Below, piece after piece: positions 31,161 through 39,730 of a stretch of DNA of 47,629 nucleotides. Location: positions 1-47,629 of the forward strand of contig MHZX01000055.1 of NCBI GenBank assembly GCA_001828935.1. The letters are read 5' to 3'. Made by a program: the position numbers and the translations under genes. The notes under the pieces are model-generated. The model had not been told where the DNA came from, searched no databases, and saw nothing but the letters and a program-made list of their open reading frames with translations. Source of the DNA: Rhodocyclales bacterium RIFCSPLOWO2_02_FULL_63_24. GTDB lineage: Bacteria; Pseudomonadota; Gammaproteobacteria; Burkholderiales; Rhodocyclaceae. Every line of letters begins with the position of its first letter. Within the stretch, counting starts at the first letter, position 1.

Positions 31161-32295
31161 GCGTCACCTGCAGGGCAAGCAGCGGCACGCCAGCCGCCGC
31201 CATCGCTTTCTCCAGAGACGGCGAGGCATTGCGGAGATCCGCAGCACTCGTACCGGTGGGTGCGTCAATGGTTATTCTCACTCCCTGCGGCGACAGATTC
31301 AATCGCGCGTCGATTGATCCCAGCCGCGGCGTGACAAGGCGCAGGGATGTGCTCCAGTTTCTTTCTCCATCCGGCTGCGCGCTGTCCGCGCGCTGGTCGT
31401 CTGGTTCGATCTGCCAGTCCAGCGATTGGCCCGACCAGATTTCGCCATGCCAGGCGAGACGCTGCGTCGCAGCGGCATCGAGCTGCTGCTGTACCAGTGG
31501 TCGCAGGTCTTCGGGAACGATCTGGGCCGGATTGGGCGTCGTCGTCACTTGCGCGCCGGTTTGTGGGCGAGTTTCTTCTGCACCGAACAGGTTTTGCAGG
31601 AGCACCATCGGTCCGGCAGCCTGAGTCGAACGTCCGGTAGAGATGGAGCGAGCAGCGAGGCCACCGGGTTCCTGTGCAGGCTTGGAGGCATTTTCCGCAG
31701 GCGAATGCTTCGCCTGCGGTTCGGCACGCAGGTCGTTGAGTGGGCGCTGACCCATCACCCACTGGACTTGGTGGGCCTCGTAGAACAGCCCGCTTTGGCT
31801 GACAGCCTTGGCCAGTTGTGGCGCGAGGTCGGCAGCCATCTTGGCCATGTCGGTGGAGGCTTCGGCGAGCAATGGCTGTCCTCGTGTGAGCGCTGCGGGT
31901 GGGGGCGCTCCATCGCGTGCCAGCAGAGCGCCGATCAGTTGCGCAGCCGGCGACAGGCTTGCAAATTGCGAATTGGCGGCGGTTGCCGCTCCCGGGAGAC
32001 CGCCTTTGTCGGCGAGCTGGGCGACGATCAGACGCGGCGTGCGATCGACTACGACCAACTCCAGCGTGTCACCGGTCTTGGCGCCCTCAGGCAGGGCCAG
32101 CGTCAAGCTCCGGCCTGCCACCAGCGCTTTATAGGTGTTCTCCGGCAGGACTTCCTGAATTCGCGCGGAAAAAGCCTGTCCGGGGCGAAGTTCGGTCAGG
32201 TCGGCGGGGATCTCGCTGACCGGTGCAATCGGTTGCACAGATGCCTCGGTCTGCATCCGCATGCGGACGCCAACATCATTGGGGATCAGTACCAC
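31144..32295 (-). CDS. fliK: Flagellar hook-length control protein FliK
   Basis: This 383-residue protein has the low-complexity layout of FliK: a long Pro/Ala/Gln-rich N-terminal and central region and a folded C-terminal domain. The C-terminal part, 'WSTSLRLVTPRLGSIDARLN' through 'GVRITIDAPTGTSAADLRNA' and 'SLEKAMAAAGVPLLALQV', matches the Flg_hook domain, which contacts FlhB to stop hook growth. The frame begins with GTG at 32295, with GGAAAG a few bases upstream; internal ATG codons at 32262 and 32256 are alternatives. It lies between fliT and the FlhB-like gene in the minus-strand cluster. It is secreted during hook assembly. Confidence 0.82.
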   Translation of the reverse strand: MVLIPNDVGVRMRMQTEASVQPIAPVSEIPADLTELRPGQAFSARIQEVLPENTYKALVAGRSLTLALPEGAKTGDTLELVVVDRTPRLIVAQLADKGGLPGAATAANSQFASLSPAAQLIGALLARDGAPPPAALTRGQPLLAEASTDMAKMAADLAPQLAKAVSQSGLFYEAHQVQWVMGQRPLNDLRAEPQAKHSPAENASKPAQEPGGLAARSISTGRSTQAAGPMVLLQNLFGAEETRPQTGAQVTTTPNPAQIVPEDLRPLVQQQLDAAATQRLAWHGEIWSGQSLDWQIEPDDQRADSAQPDGERNWSTSLRLVTPRLGSIDARLNLSPQGVRITIDAPTGTSAADLRNASPSLEKAMAAAGVPLLALQVTHDSQE

Positions 32296-32358
32296 GGCGC
32301 TTTCCAGATTGCTGAAGGAGGCGAGGCATGCATGCCGACAACCTCCGCTAGCAGCGGT

Positions 32359-32733
32359 TTACGCTCCGAAGCTGCCGGGAGCGGGCTCTCCAGCCCCGGC
32401 CGCATAGGCCTTCTGAACATCGCGACGGCGTGCGTTGTCGCCGAGAAACTGGCGCACATGTTCCATCCAGGGTTCCGTGTGGCGGCGTATTTCCGCATCG
32501 TCTTCAAGGATGCGCTGGATCAGACTGCGCTTGCGGTCCAAATCGGTGCCGGGCGCGCTGCCATCCTCCGGGGTCGCCATCAAGGCGTTGCGCAAACTGG
32601 TAACGCCTTGCTCGAGCTCGATCAGGTTATCCCAATCGCTGGCGCGTGCCGCCTCGACCATGCGCGAAGACAGCAGGCTCATTTCTTCGTAGAGTTGAAT
32701 TTGGGAAGGCATCTGGCACATCGTAGCCATCAT
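32359..32733 (-). CDS. fliT: Flagellar export chaperone FliT
   Basis: This 124-residue, mostly helical protein overlaps the end of fliS by four bases (ATGA). 'LYEEMSLLSSRMVEAARASD' and 'WDNLIELEQGVTSLRNAL' followed by 'RKRSLIQRILEDDAEIRRHT' fit the FliT family, which chaperones the filament cap FliD and, in enterics, inhibits FlhDC. Position directly after fliD-fliS supports the call. The C-terminal tail 'AYAAGAGEPAPGSFGA' is flexible. Sequence conservation in FliT is low, so the context carries much of the weight. Confidence 0.78.
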   Translation of the reverse strand: MMATMCQMPSQIQLYEEMSLLSSRMVEAARASDWDNLIELEQGVTSLRNALMATPEDGSAPGTDLDRKRSLIQRILEDDAEIRRHTEPWMEHVRQFLGDNARRRDVQKAYAAGAGEPAPGSFGA

Positions 32734-33155
32734 GCGGCACCCTTGTTGCGGGAAGCTACGGCAGGATCATTGGCTATTTCCTCCCAGCCCGCTTTGATCT
32801 CTCCGAGCAGGCTGGATACCTCTTGAATAGCAGCCAAATCACTGTGCAAATTGGCATAGAGCAGACGGGTGCACATATAGTCGTAAAGCGAATTCAGACG
32901 TTCGGCGATCTCTCCCCCGGCCTCAAGGTTAACGCTTGCCTGCAGGCCGGAGGAGATGATGTCTACTGCGGTTGTAATCGCCTTGCCCTTTTCGTCGATT
33001 CGTTTGTCCTTGATCGCCTGGGCAGCCCGCCCAAGCGAGAAAACGGCACCGTCAAGCAGCATCGTGATCAACCTATAGGCATTGGCGCCATCGACACCGG
33101 TTTCTAGGCCAACCTTGCTATAGGCATCAATCGGTTTGCTGGAAGTAACAAACAT
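32730..33155 (-). CDS. fliS: Flagellin export chaperone FliS
   Basis: This 141-residue protein is standard FliS length. 'AYSKVGLETGVDGANAYRLI' followed by 'TMLLDGAVFSLGRAAQAIKD' and 'LNSLYDYMCTRLLYANL' are family hallmarks. FliS binds the C-terminal helices of flagellin in the cytoplasm and prevents premature polymerisation. The ATG at 33155 is chosen because GAGGAG lies six bases upstream; a TTG directly before it is also in frame. It follows fliD by 18 bp and overlaps fliT. Two flagellin clients are encoded upstream in the same cluster. Confidence 0.92.
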   Translation of the reverse strand: MFVTSSKPIDAYSKVGLETGVDGANAYRLITMLLDGAVFSLGRAAQAIKDKRIDEKGKAITTAVDIISSGLQASVNLEAGGEIAERLNSLYDYMCTRLLYANLHSDLAAIQEVSSLLGEIKAGWEEIANDPAVASRNKGAA

Positions 33156-33173
33156 CAATGTCTCCTCGACGAG

Positions 33174-34655
33174 TTATTTCGTGGTGGTGCTGGAAAGGCT
33201 CGCCAGCTGCTGAGTCAGATATTGTGATGTGGCCTGCATGCTCGCAACCAGGCTGTCCAGGCTGTTGAACTGCTTGCGGTAGCGCGCCTCGATCTGCGCC
33301 AGACGCCTTTCCAGTGTGGTTCGCCGGTTGCCCAGGTCCTTGATGCTGCTTGTGATTCCATCCGTATGACTGGCGACAAGGCCTGTGCTCGACAACATGC
33401 TTTCGAGAGTCGAATACATCCGCACCGCAATGCCTTGGGACGAGGCGGAGGTCGAGGAAAACAGCGTACTCACGTCGCTCGACGACGCGGCAAGAGCAGT
33501 GTCGAACTTGGTCGACGTGAACACCAGGGATCCGTCGCGCTGCAACTCGACACCAAGATCGGAAAGGCTGCGAGCGACGCCGGTACTGCCTGCCGGCCGA
33601 TAGTTGATCATGTCGCGTAACGCGTTCTGCAGGCTGCGGGCGCCGCTATCGCCGGTCAACACCGACTTCTGGCCGGTGTCCGCGTTGTAGGCGATCATGC
33701 CGCGCAACGCGGTATTCAGGTCGTTGTAGTTTTTTACGAAGCTCGTGATCGTGCTCTTGGCGGACGTCCCGTCCTTGGCGATCGTCAGCGTGGTGCTGGT
33801 GTCGAGAACGTCGCCAAGCGTGAGCGTGACGCCCGTAATCGCGTCGGAAAACGAGTTTGTCGTCCTCGTCAATCCGATACCGTCAATCGTGAAACTCGCA
33901 TCCTGGGCAATGCCACTGACCGGATCGAAGGTGAATTCATTGCCGTTTCCCGCGGTCGCCTCGGGATCGAAGGACAGCTTGGCCAGGTCGGTATTGTTGG
34001 TCAGCACGACATCGTTCGCGTCCATTGTCGTGAGCTTGATGCTGTTCTTTTCTCCCGTTTCGGTCGATGTCACCGTGAGCTTGTAACCGGCCGCCCCGAC
34101 ATACACAAGATTCGCCTTTACGCCCGCATTGGCGTCGTTGATGGCATCCCGGATCTCTGGCAAGGTGGATGCGGTGGCGTCGATGTCGATGGTGACCGGC
34201 GTCTTGTCAGGGTCGGTGGTAAACGTACCGCCGCTGAACGTGCCGAGTTCGATCTTGAGCTTGCCGTCGATGGTGCTGATGTCGCTGGTGGTAATTGTGG
34301 TGGCATCAAGTGCGAAGGCCTGGGAGGCAATCACATGCGACTGAGCTCTCTGGATCACCTTTACCGCATAGGTTCCCGCCGATGCAGCGGTGTTGGCGCT
34401 GGCAGAAACCACCGACGTATTCGCCGACGTGGCGGACATCGATTTGAACAGCGTTGTCGAGGTCAGGGCCAGGGCAGAGGTCTGTAATGACGCAAGCGCA
34501 CCTTTCAGGCTGCCATACGCCGACAGCTTGGCTTGATAACTGGCCTCTCTGGTGTTCAGCACTTCCAGCGGCTGCGATTCGACGGCCATGAGTTTGCTGA
34601 CCAGGCCGTTGACGTCAAGTCCCGAGCCGATGCCTGCAGATGAAATAGTTGCCAT
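33174..34655 (-). CDS. fliD: Flagellar filament capping protein FliD (hook-associated protein 2)
   Basis: This 493-residue protein is the cap at the filament tip that folds incoming flagellin. The N-terminal block 'ISSAGIGSGLDVNGLVSKLM' with 'AVESQPLEVLNTREASYQAK' is diagnostic of FliD_N. The C-terminal FliD domain includes 'GDSGARSLQNALRDMINY' and 'SLSDLGVELQRDGSLVF', and the protein ends in a coiled-coil 'RRTTLERRLAQIEARYRKQF' plus 'LDSLVASMQATSQYLTQQL'. AAGGAAG lies six bases upstream of the ATG. A possible FliA-type promoter is at 34681-34706. It heads a fliD-fliS-fliT transcription unit, separated from flaG by a terminator. Confidence 0.95.
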   Translation of the reverse strand: MATISSAGIGSGLDVNGLVSKLMAVESQPLEVLNTREASYQAKLSAYGSLKGALASLQTSALALTSTTLFKSMSATSANTSVVSASANTAASAGTYAVKVIQRAQSHVIASQAFALDATTITTSDISTIDGKLKIELGTFSGGTFTTDPDKTPVTIDIDATASTLPEIRDAINDANAGVKANLVYVGAAGYKLTVTSTETGEKNSIKLTTMDANDVVLTNNTDLAKLSFDPEATAGNGNEFTFDPVSGIAQDASFTIDGIGLTRTTNSFSDAITGVTLTLGDVLDTSTTLTIAKDGTSAKSTITSFVKNYNDLNTALRGMIAYNADTGQKSVLTGDSGARSLQNALRDMINYRPAGSTGVARSLSDLGVELQRDGSLVFTSTKFDTALAASSSDVSTLFSSTSASSQGIAVRMYSTLESMLSSTGLVASHTDGITSSIKDLGNRRTTLERRLAQIEARYRKQFNSLDSLVASMQATSQYLTQQLASLSSTTTK

Positions 34656-34680
34656 GGCGACTTCCTTTGCGTTGACGGAT

Positions 34681-34706
34681 ATAACGGCCGTCAGTAAACA
34701 ATCTTA
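34681..34706 (-). promoter_or_regulatory. Possible FliA (sigma-28) promoter for fliD
   Basis: On the minus strand TAAGATTG, a 10-bp spacer and GCCGTTAT resemble the FliA consensus TAAAGTTT-N11-GCCGATAA, with several mismatches and a spacer one base short. It lies 26 bp upstream of the fliD start, just after the flaG terminator. It is weaker than the site in front of the first flagellin gene. Confidence 0.35.
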
Positions 34707-34818
34707 AAAACAGCCTTCACTTCCACTTGCGAGCCTAGCCGCTGAAGCACCCCGCGGCGGCAGCCTGCATGCAAACCCTGAACTACCGATTACAGCTTAC
34801 CCCGAGATATATGCAAGA

Positions 34819-34845
34819 AAAAGGCCCGCTCGCGGCGGGCCTTTT
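34819..34845 (-). terminator. Rho-independent terminator after flaG
   Basis: A perfect 11-bp stem, AAAAGGCCCGC (34819-34829) and GCGGGCCTTTT (34835-34845), has a 5-base loop. On the minus strand it is followed by further Ts (CTTTTTCTT in total), giving a good intrinsic terminator 26 bp after the flaG stop. It may work in both directions. Confidence 0.85.
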
Positions 34846-34871
34846 GAATATCTTGGTCGGCTACGGCCTTA

Positions 34872-35243
34872 TCAGGCTTTTTGCTTCAGCAACATTCCCT
34901 GCATCTTGTCGATGGCGCGAGCGATTTCCAGCAATTCTTTGGAGGGAATCTGGCGGATTACATCGCCGGTTTCGCTGTCCACCACCCGGACGATGGTGTC
35001 TCCCGATGTGTCATCGACCGAGAACTGGAGCGCACTGGCTCTGGACGGCAAGGCTGCCTTGAGTTTTTCCAGTGCCTGCGTGATCGTCTGTTCAGGGGCT
35101 TGCTGCGGGGCTTTCGGTGCCGACTGTTGTACGGGTGCCTCGGGCAGCTTGACCACAGCATCCGCTACAGGCGCAGGACTACTCCTGGTCTGCGCGGGTG
35201 GTGGCGTACCGCCAACGGCCCCGTTCAAGGATTGAATGCTCAT
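34872..35243 (-). CDS. flaG: FlaG family flagellar protein
   Basis: This 123-residue protein has a disordered Pro/Ala/Gln-rich N-terminal half and a conserved C-terminal FlaG domain: 'ITQALEKLKAALPSRASALQF', read across residues 55-75, then 'TIVRVVDSETGDVIRQIPSK' and 'ELLEIARAIDKMQGMLL'. The 'V.D..TG.VIRQIP..E' motif is diagnostic. FlaG proteins affect filament length; the mechanism is not settled. AAGGAG lies seven bases before the ATG. It lies between the first flagellin gene and fliD, and is probably read through from the flagellin promoter because only a hairpin without a T-run intervenes. Confidence 0.92.
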   Translation of the reverse strand: MSIQSLNGAVGGTPPPAQTRSSPAPVADAVVKLPEAPVQQSAPKAPQQAPEQTITQALEKLKAALPSRASALQFSVDDTSGDTIVRVVDSETGDVIRQIPSKELLEIARAIDKMQGMLLKQKA

Positions 35244-35261
35244 CTGTATCTCCTTGGTGTC

Positions 35262-35306
35262 GGCGTTGAGCTAGTCAAGGAATTCTCCAGCTCAAAGCTC
35301 AACGCC
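35262..35306. repeat. 11-bp inverted repeat between flagellin and flaG
   Basis: GGCGTTGAGCT (35262-35272) and AGCTCAACGCC (35296-35306) are perfectly complementary with a 23-base loop. On the minus strand it lies between the flagellin stop and the flaG ribosome binding site and has no T-run after it, so it is unlikely to be a full terminator. It could stabilise the flagellin mRNA or attenuate flaG. Confidence 0.6.
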
Positions 35307-35326
35307 GCTCAGTCTAGCCTTGTCGC

Positions 35327-36997
35327 TTAACCGCGAAGCAGTGTCAGAACCTGATTCGGCAGTGCATTGGCCTGCGCCAGCATCGCCACCCCCGCCTGCT
35401 GCAGAATCTGGGCGCGGGTAAGGTTGGCAGTTTCCTGAGCGAAATCGGCATCACGGATACGCGAGCGCGAGGCCGAGAGATTTTCAGAAGTCGCCTGCAG
35501 ATTGGTGATGGTGCTTTCGAGACGCGACTGCAGGGCGCCATAACGGGCGCGCTGGTTATTCACGATCGACAGCGCCGAATCGACCATCGACAAGCTGCGC
35601 AGGGCGCTATCGACGGTACTGATGTCGATCCGGGCAACCGTCTGCAACTGACCTGCCGACGCATTGGTGCTGTCCAGCCAGCCGGCCGCAGCTGTACCGA
35701 CGCTGTCGGTGACCGAGAACGCCTTGTCGGAATCGAACAGCACCTGGCCGGTGATCCAGGCGCCGTTGGCCGCCGTCCAGGAGGTGCTGTCGGCGTTACT
35801 GGCAATCACCAACGTGCCGGAGGCATTCGATGCCGTGGCCGTCGATCCGTCGAGCACATTGGTATCCTCGACCACCACGCCGTTTCCGGTCGCTCCCGAA
35901 ATATTGTTGATGCGCAGATCCTTGCCGGATTCGCTGGTCAGCAACAGCCCGTATCTGCTGTTGTCGGTTTTTACGATGGTCGCCGTAAAGCCGGTCTTGC
36001 CCGCCGCGTCGTTGAATGCCTGGGCGGCGGCGTTCAACTGCTCGGCAGTGGAAACGACGTCGGCGGCGGTGTCGCCGCTGGTGGTAAAGGATACCGTCGT
36101 GAAGCCTCCGGACGGCGCAGCGGCGGCTGCTGGCGAGTTGGTGTCGGTGGCGAGCATGAAGCTGTAAGTCGTGTTCTGGGCAAAGCCGCCCGTCGCGACG
36201 GCGCCTGCGGCGTCATCGGCACCCAGCACAAACTGGGTAATGGCCGAGGCGCGTACACCGGTCGCGGCGTTGTTGACCGACGCGGCGACATCCGAGGCGC
36301 TGGCGCCAATTGCATAGTTAATGACAGACGAACCGTTGCCGTTCTTGATGGTCAGAGTGCCGGCGCCGGAAATCGCGGAAACGTTGCCGGTGGTGACGCG
36401 CGTCAGGTTGGCATCGACCGTTGCGCCCTGAACCAGGTCGCCGAATCCTGCCTGGGACGTGGCAGCAACCCCGCCGATCCGGTAGTTTCCGTAGTTGTTG
36501 GTCTGGAAGTTACTGGACGTCGCGGTGATGGTCTGGTTGGCGTTGGCACCCACCTGGAATTTTGCCGACGAGAAGGAGCCATCAAGCAGCTTCAGCCCGT
36601 TGAACTCGGTGCTGGCCGAGATTCTCTGGAGTTCCGCGCTCAGCGCCTGGACTTCGGAGTTCAGCGCGGCGCGGTCGCTCGACGAATTGGTGGCGTTGGC
36701 CGACTGAACTGCCAGCTCGCGAATGCGCTGCAAGATGTCGCCCGAAGACTGGAGCGCGCTTTCGCCGGTTTGCGCCAGCGAGATGCCGTCGTTGGCATTG
36801 CGGCGGGCCTGGTCGAGGCCTCGAATCTGGGAAGTGAAACGCTCGGAAATCGCAAGTCCGGCTGCGTCGTCTTTTGCGCTGTTGATGCGCAGGCCAGAAG
36901 AAAGTCGCTGCAGCGACTGCGACAGAGTCATGCTCGACGCGCCGAGGTTACGCTGTGCGTTCAATGACGCAACGTTGGTATTGATAACGGAAGACAT
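35327..36997 (-). CDS. fliC: Flagellin (FliA-controlled paralogue)
   Basis: This 556-residue flagellin has the conserved N-terminal D0/D1 helices ('[18 protein letters not shown]', '[20 protein letters not shown]', residues about 1-140) and C-terminal D1/D0 ('[20 protein letters not shown]', '[13 protein letters not shown]'-like end). The centre (about 180-450) is a variable surface region rich in Gly, Ala, Ser and Thr, longer than in minimal flagellins. Its block '[20 protein letters not shown]' is shared with the second flagellin, so the two are duplicates. AAGGAG precedes the ATG. A good FliA promoter lies at 37089-37115. The variable domain is a possible target for glycosylation by the sugar pathway at 1-12812 (inference). 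Confidence 0.95.
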   Translation of the reverse strand: MSSVINTNVASLNAQRNLGASSMTLSQSLQRLSSGLRINSAKDDAAGLAISERFTSQIRGLDQARRNANDGISLAQTGESALQSSGDILQRIRELAVQSANATNSSSDRAALNSEVQALSAELQRISASTEFNGLKLLDGSFSSAKFQVGANANQTITATSSNFQTNNYGNYRIGGVAATSQAGFGDLVQGATVDANLTRVTTGNVSAISGAGTLTIKNGNGSSVINYAIGASASDVAASVNNAATGVRASAITQFVLGADDAAGAVATGGFAQNTTYSFMLATDTNSPAAAAAPSGGFTTVSFTTSGDTAADVVSTAEQLNAAAQAFNDAAGKTGFTATIVKTDNSRYGLLLTSESGKDLRINNISGATGNGVVVEDTNVLDGSTATASNASGTLVIASNADSTSWTAANGAWITGQVLFDSDKAFSVTDSVGTAAAGWLDSTNASAGQLQTVARIDISTVDSALRSLSMVDSALSIVNNQRARYGALQSRLESTITNLQATSENLSASRSRIRDADFAQETANLTRAQILQQAGVAMLAQANALPNQVLTLLRG

Positions 36998-37088
36998 GCA
37001 TATCTCCTTACGAATCAGGTAGATGAATCCCTGTCATGCCGCTATTTTGTTGACCGACAGGTGCCGAGCGAAGTCGCTCTTGGGACAG

Positions 37089-37115
37089 TTATCGGGCGTC
37101 TGAAGAAAAACTTTA
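37089..37115 (-). promoter_or_regulatory. FliA (sigma-28) promoter of the first flagellin gene
   Basis: Read on the minus strand, TAAAGTTT, an 11-base spacer and CCCGATAA match the FliA consensus TAAAGTTT-N11-GCCGATAA in 15 of 16 positions. The gene starts about 90 bp downstream at 36997. This marks the flagellin as a class of late flagellar genes made after hook completion. Confidence 0.88.
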
Positions 37116-37144
37116 GCAATAAAATCCGGTCGCCAAAAATGGAA

Positions 37145-37210
37145 CCGGCCCGATGAACGGGCCGGAGAGATACATTGCAGCCCGTCAGGCGGGCCGGCGA
37201 AAGCCGGAAA
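37145..37210 (-). terminator. Terminator region after the second flagellin gene
   Basis: A perfect 8-bp GC stem, CCGGCCCG (37145-37152) and CGGGCCGG (37158-37165), is followed on the minus strand by TTCCATTTTT. Between it and the stop codon at 37214 is a second small hairpin, CCGGC-GAAA-GCCGG. It separates the second flagellin gene from the promoter of the first. Confidence 0.75.
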
Positions 37211-37213
37211 GGT

Positions 37214-38866
37214 TTAACGCTGCAGCAACTGCAACACTTGATTGGGTAGCGCGTTGGCTTGTGCCAGCATCGCCGTGCCTGCTTGCTGGAGAATCTGGTT
37301 GCGCGTCAAGGTGGCGGTTTCTGCCGCAAAGTCGGCGTCGCGGATGCGGGAGCGCGAGGCGCTGAGGTTTTCGGACGTGGTTTGCAGATTGACGATGGTC
37401 GATTCGAAGCGCGACTGCAGTGCGCCGTATCGGGCGCGCTGGCTGTTGATGGCGCCCAGCGCGGAGTCGGCAATCGAAATTGTCCTCTGTGCCGAATCCG
37501 TGGTGCTGACATCGAGGTCAGCCGTCCGTTGCAGTTGCGCGGCGGAAGGCGTGCCGGCGGCGATCATGAAGCCGCCGGGATCGCCGGCGCTGTCCGTGAT
37601 CGAGAAGGATTTTTCCGAGTCGATGTCGAGCTGACCGGTGATCCAGTAGCCCGCGCCATTCACCCAGGTGGTTGCGGCGGCGGCAGTCATGACCGTGGCG
37701 TGGGTTGCCGGAGTGACCGCGGCAGTGCTGCCGTTGATGACGCTGGTGTCTTCCAGACTGACGTCGTTGCCGGCTGCGGAGGTATTGTTGATGCGCAGGT
37801 CGATGCCGGTCTCGCTGGTGACCAGGAGCCCAAATTTGCCGTTATCCGTCTTGACGACTCTGGCCGTAAATCCGGTCTTGCCGGAGGCGTCGTTGAAGGC
37901 CTGGGCCGCTGCGTTCAACTCATCGGCGGCGCCAACCGCACCGGAGGAACCGCCGGTGGTGAATGAAACTGCCGTGAAGCCAGCGGCCGGCGCCACACTG
38001 CCTCCAGGATTGGTAACGTCGGTGGCGAGGAAGAATGAATAGGTTGTGTTGGCCTGCAATCCACCGCCGCCACCGCCGTCATTGGCGCCCAGTACGAACT
38101 GGGTGGTTGCGCTGGCGCGAAGTCCGAGCCCCGCACCGTTGATCGTGGTGGCCACGTCGTAGGCGGAGGCGCCCTGGGAATAATTGAGGTCGGTGGTGCC
38201 GCTGGCGGTATTGACGGTCAGCGTACCGGCTGTGGCGATCGACGAGTTGTCGCCCTGGGCGCTGAATTGGGTGCGCGTGGCATTGGCGGTCGCGCCCTTG
38301 GTCAGATCGCCGAAGCCGGTCTGGGTGGTTGCAGCCAGTGCGCCGATGCGATAGTTGCCGTAAGTGGTCGTCTGGAAATTGCTGGACGTCGCGGTGATGG
38401 TCTGGTTGGCGTTGGCGCCGACCTGGAACACCGCCGACGTAAATGAACCGTCCAGGAGTCGCTGGCCGTTGAACTCCGTGGTGCTGGCCACGCGCTGGAG
38501 TTCTTGCACGAGCTGTTGAACTTCGCCGTTGAGCGCCGCCCGGTCGGTAGAGGAGTTGGTGGCGTTCATTGCCTGCACGGAGAGTTCCCGGACTCGCTGC
38601 AGGATGTCCGCCGACGATTGGAGCGCACCTTCCGCCACCTGCGCCAGCGAGATGCCGTCGTTGGCGTTACGCCGCGCTTGATCGAGGCCGCGAATCTGTG
38701 TGGTCATGCGTTCGGAGATCGCCAGGCCGGCGGCGTCATCCTTGGCGGTGTTGATCCGCAAGCCGGAGGATAGCCTTTGCAGCGAGGTGGCCAGATCCCC
38801 CTGAGAACGGTTCAGGTTGCGCTGAGCATTCAGCGACGCGACGTTGGTGTTGATGACTTGTGACAT
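37214..38866 (-). CDS. fliC: Flagellin (sigma-54-controlled paralogue)
   Basis: This 550-residue flagellin is paralogous to the one at 35327-36997, with matching D0/D1 ends ('[20 protein letters not shown]', '[20 protein letters not shown]', '[12 protein letters not shown]') and a related central domain ('[20 protein letters not shown]', '[19 protein letters not shown]'). The two differ mostly in the central surface-exposed segments. AGGAG lies before the ATG. A consensus sigma-54 promoter lies about 108 bp upstream (38974-38988), in contrast to the FliA promoter of its neighbour. The filament may therefore contain two flagellins made at different times or under different activators. Confidence 0.95.
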   Translation of the reverse strand: MSQVINTNVASLNAQRNLNRSQGDLATSLQRLSSGLRINTAKDDAAGLAISERMTTQIRGLDQARRNANDGISLAQVAEGALQSSADILQRVRELSVQAMNATNSSTDRAALNGEVQQLVQELQRVASTTEFNGQRLLDGSFTSAVFQVGANANQTITATSSNFQTTTYGNYRIGALAATTQTGFGDLTKGATANATRTQFSAQGDNSSIATAGTLTVNTASGTTDLNYSQGASAYDVATTINGAGLGLRASATTQFVLGANDGGGGGGLQANTTYSFFLATDVTNPGGSVAPAAGFTAVSFTTGGSSGAVGAADELNAAAQAFNDASGKTGFTARVVKTDNGKFGLLVTSETGIDLRINNTSAAGNDVSLEDTSVINGSTAAVTPATHATVMTAAAATTWVNGAGYWITGQLDIDSEKSFSITDSAGDPGGFMIAAGTPSAAQLQRTADLDVSTTDSAQRTISIADSALGAINSQRARYGALQSRFESTIVNLQTTSENLSASRSRIRDADFAAETATLTRNQILQQAGTAMLAQANALPNQVLQLLQR

Positions 38867-38973
38867 GGCGATTCTCCTGGCTAAACGTTCTGAGGTGCGC
38901 TTTGCGGCTTCGGCTTCCTGTCCGAAGCGGCTAGGCCCGGACCTCTACTCGTTGTGATCCTGGGCTCTACTCA

Positions 38974-38988
38974 GCAACCTGCGTGCCA
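38974..38988 (-). promoter_or_regulatory. Sigma-54 promoter of the second flagellin gene
   Basis: On the minus strand TGGCAC-GCAGG-TTGC matches the RpoN consensus exactly, with GG-N10-GC spacing. Transcription would begin near 38962, about 95 bp before the ATG at 38866. An inverted repeat CCGCA-GAA-TGCGG (39043-39055) lies some 80-95 bp upstream of the start site, where an activator could bind. Confidence 0.85.
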
Positions 38989-39142
38989 GCCGTTGACAAC
39001 CGAAAGGAATCCACTGAATACGGGGTGTTTGGGGCTGTTATTCCGCAGAATGCGGCGGCATGGGAAATCGCCATGGCAATTCTTGCCGCGCTCCGGCGAA
39101 GTTTTCCCGATTTGTTGCCGCTTGATTCCACGTTCATTTCTA

Positions 39143-39526
39143 TTAGATGGACAACTGATTGCATGCGACTTTGGGTTGCGGCATGTAGTCCGTTGCCACT
39201 TCGAGCAGTAACGACTTGATGCCTTCAATGGCCTGGGTGCGGTGGAAGCGGGCCGAGTCGGAATTGAACCAGGTGCGCAGCGCGTCGCGATCGGCAAGAC
39301 TCCAGTCGGTGGCCCGGGATTCCCAATCGGCGGCGACGTAGTCGGCAAAGTAGGGTTTGCCGCCCTCCAGGGTGAAATGAACCGCATCCAGAACCAATAA
39401 CAGGTCGTCGGGATCGTGCAAGGCGTCGGCGATGACGAAAGCGCGGTCGAGTTCCATCTGCCCGAGCAGGGCGTGGAAACGATCCAGGGAAAATTCGATA
39501 CGGCGTCCGCTCGGTAGTACAGGCAT
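39143..39526 (-). CDS. Hypothetical 127-residue protein upstream of the flagellins
   Basis: I do not recognise this family. The 127-residue protein is soluble and acidic, with 'FSLDRFHALLGQMELDRAFV' and 'LHDPDDLLLVLDAVHFTLEG' in the first half and 'YFADYVAADWESRATDW', 'RFHRTQAIEGIKSLLLEVA' in the second. There is no signal peptide or membrane segment. It looks real: AGGAG lies seven to eight bases before the ATG, and a sigma-54-like promoter sits 39 bp upstream (39565-39579). It is transcribed towards the second flagellin gene. A role in motility or its regulation is suggested by position and promoter type only. Confidence 0.65.
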   Translation of the reverse strand: MPVLPSGRRIEFSLDRFHALLGQMELDRAFVIADALHDPDDLLLVLDAVHFTLEGGKPYFADYVAADWESRATDWSLADRDALRTWFNSDSARFHRTQAIEGIKSLLLEVATDYMPQPKVACNQLSI

Positions 39527-39564
39527 GATGTTCTCCTAGGGAAAGGTAGCTCATGCCTGTCGCA

Positions 39565-39579
39565 GCGAATACCGTGCCA
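39565..39579 (-). promoter_or_regulatory. Sigma-54-like promoter of the 127-residue protein gene
   Basis: The minus strand reads TGGCAC-GGTAT-TCGC, one mismatch from TGGCAC-N5-TTGC, with the invariant GG-N10-GC kept. Transcription would start near 39553 and give a leader of about 27 nt that includes the AGGAG site. A 12-bp palindrome TCCCGCGCGGGA (39617-39628) lies 64-75 bp upstream of the predicted start. Confidence 0.7.
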
Positions 39580-39730
39580 GCGATCTGGGGGAATACGGCA
39601 GCAACGGGGACGAATCTCCCGCGCGGGAATATCCCGTCAGCGCCGTCTGTCTATTTCGTCATACCATGCGCCGGTGACTCGCCGTGTGACCGGCGCCGAC
39701 TGCTGACCTGATTGCCGCTGGAATAGGGGC

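Noticed and set aside
31426..32826. A 466-residue plus-strand frame across fliK and fliT
   Set aside because: It is antisense to FliK and FliT, which have recognisable domains and correct operon order.
39663..39695. GCGCCGGT / ACCGGCGC dyad after the MFS gene as a terminator
   Set aside because: No T-run follows on the minus strand and the loop is long; left out of the feature list.
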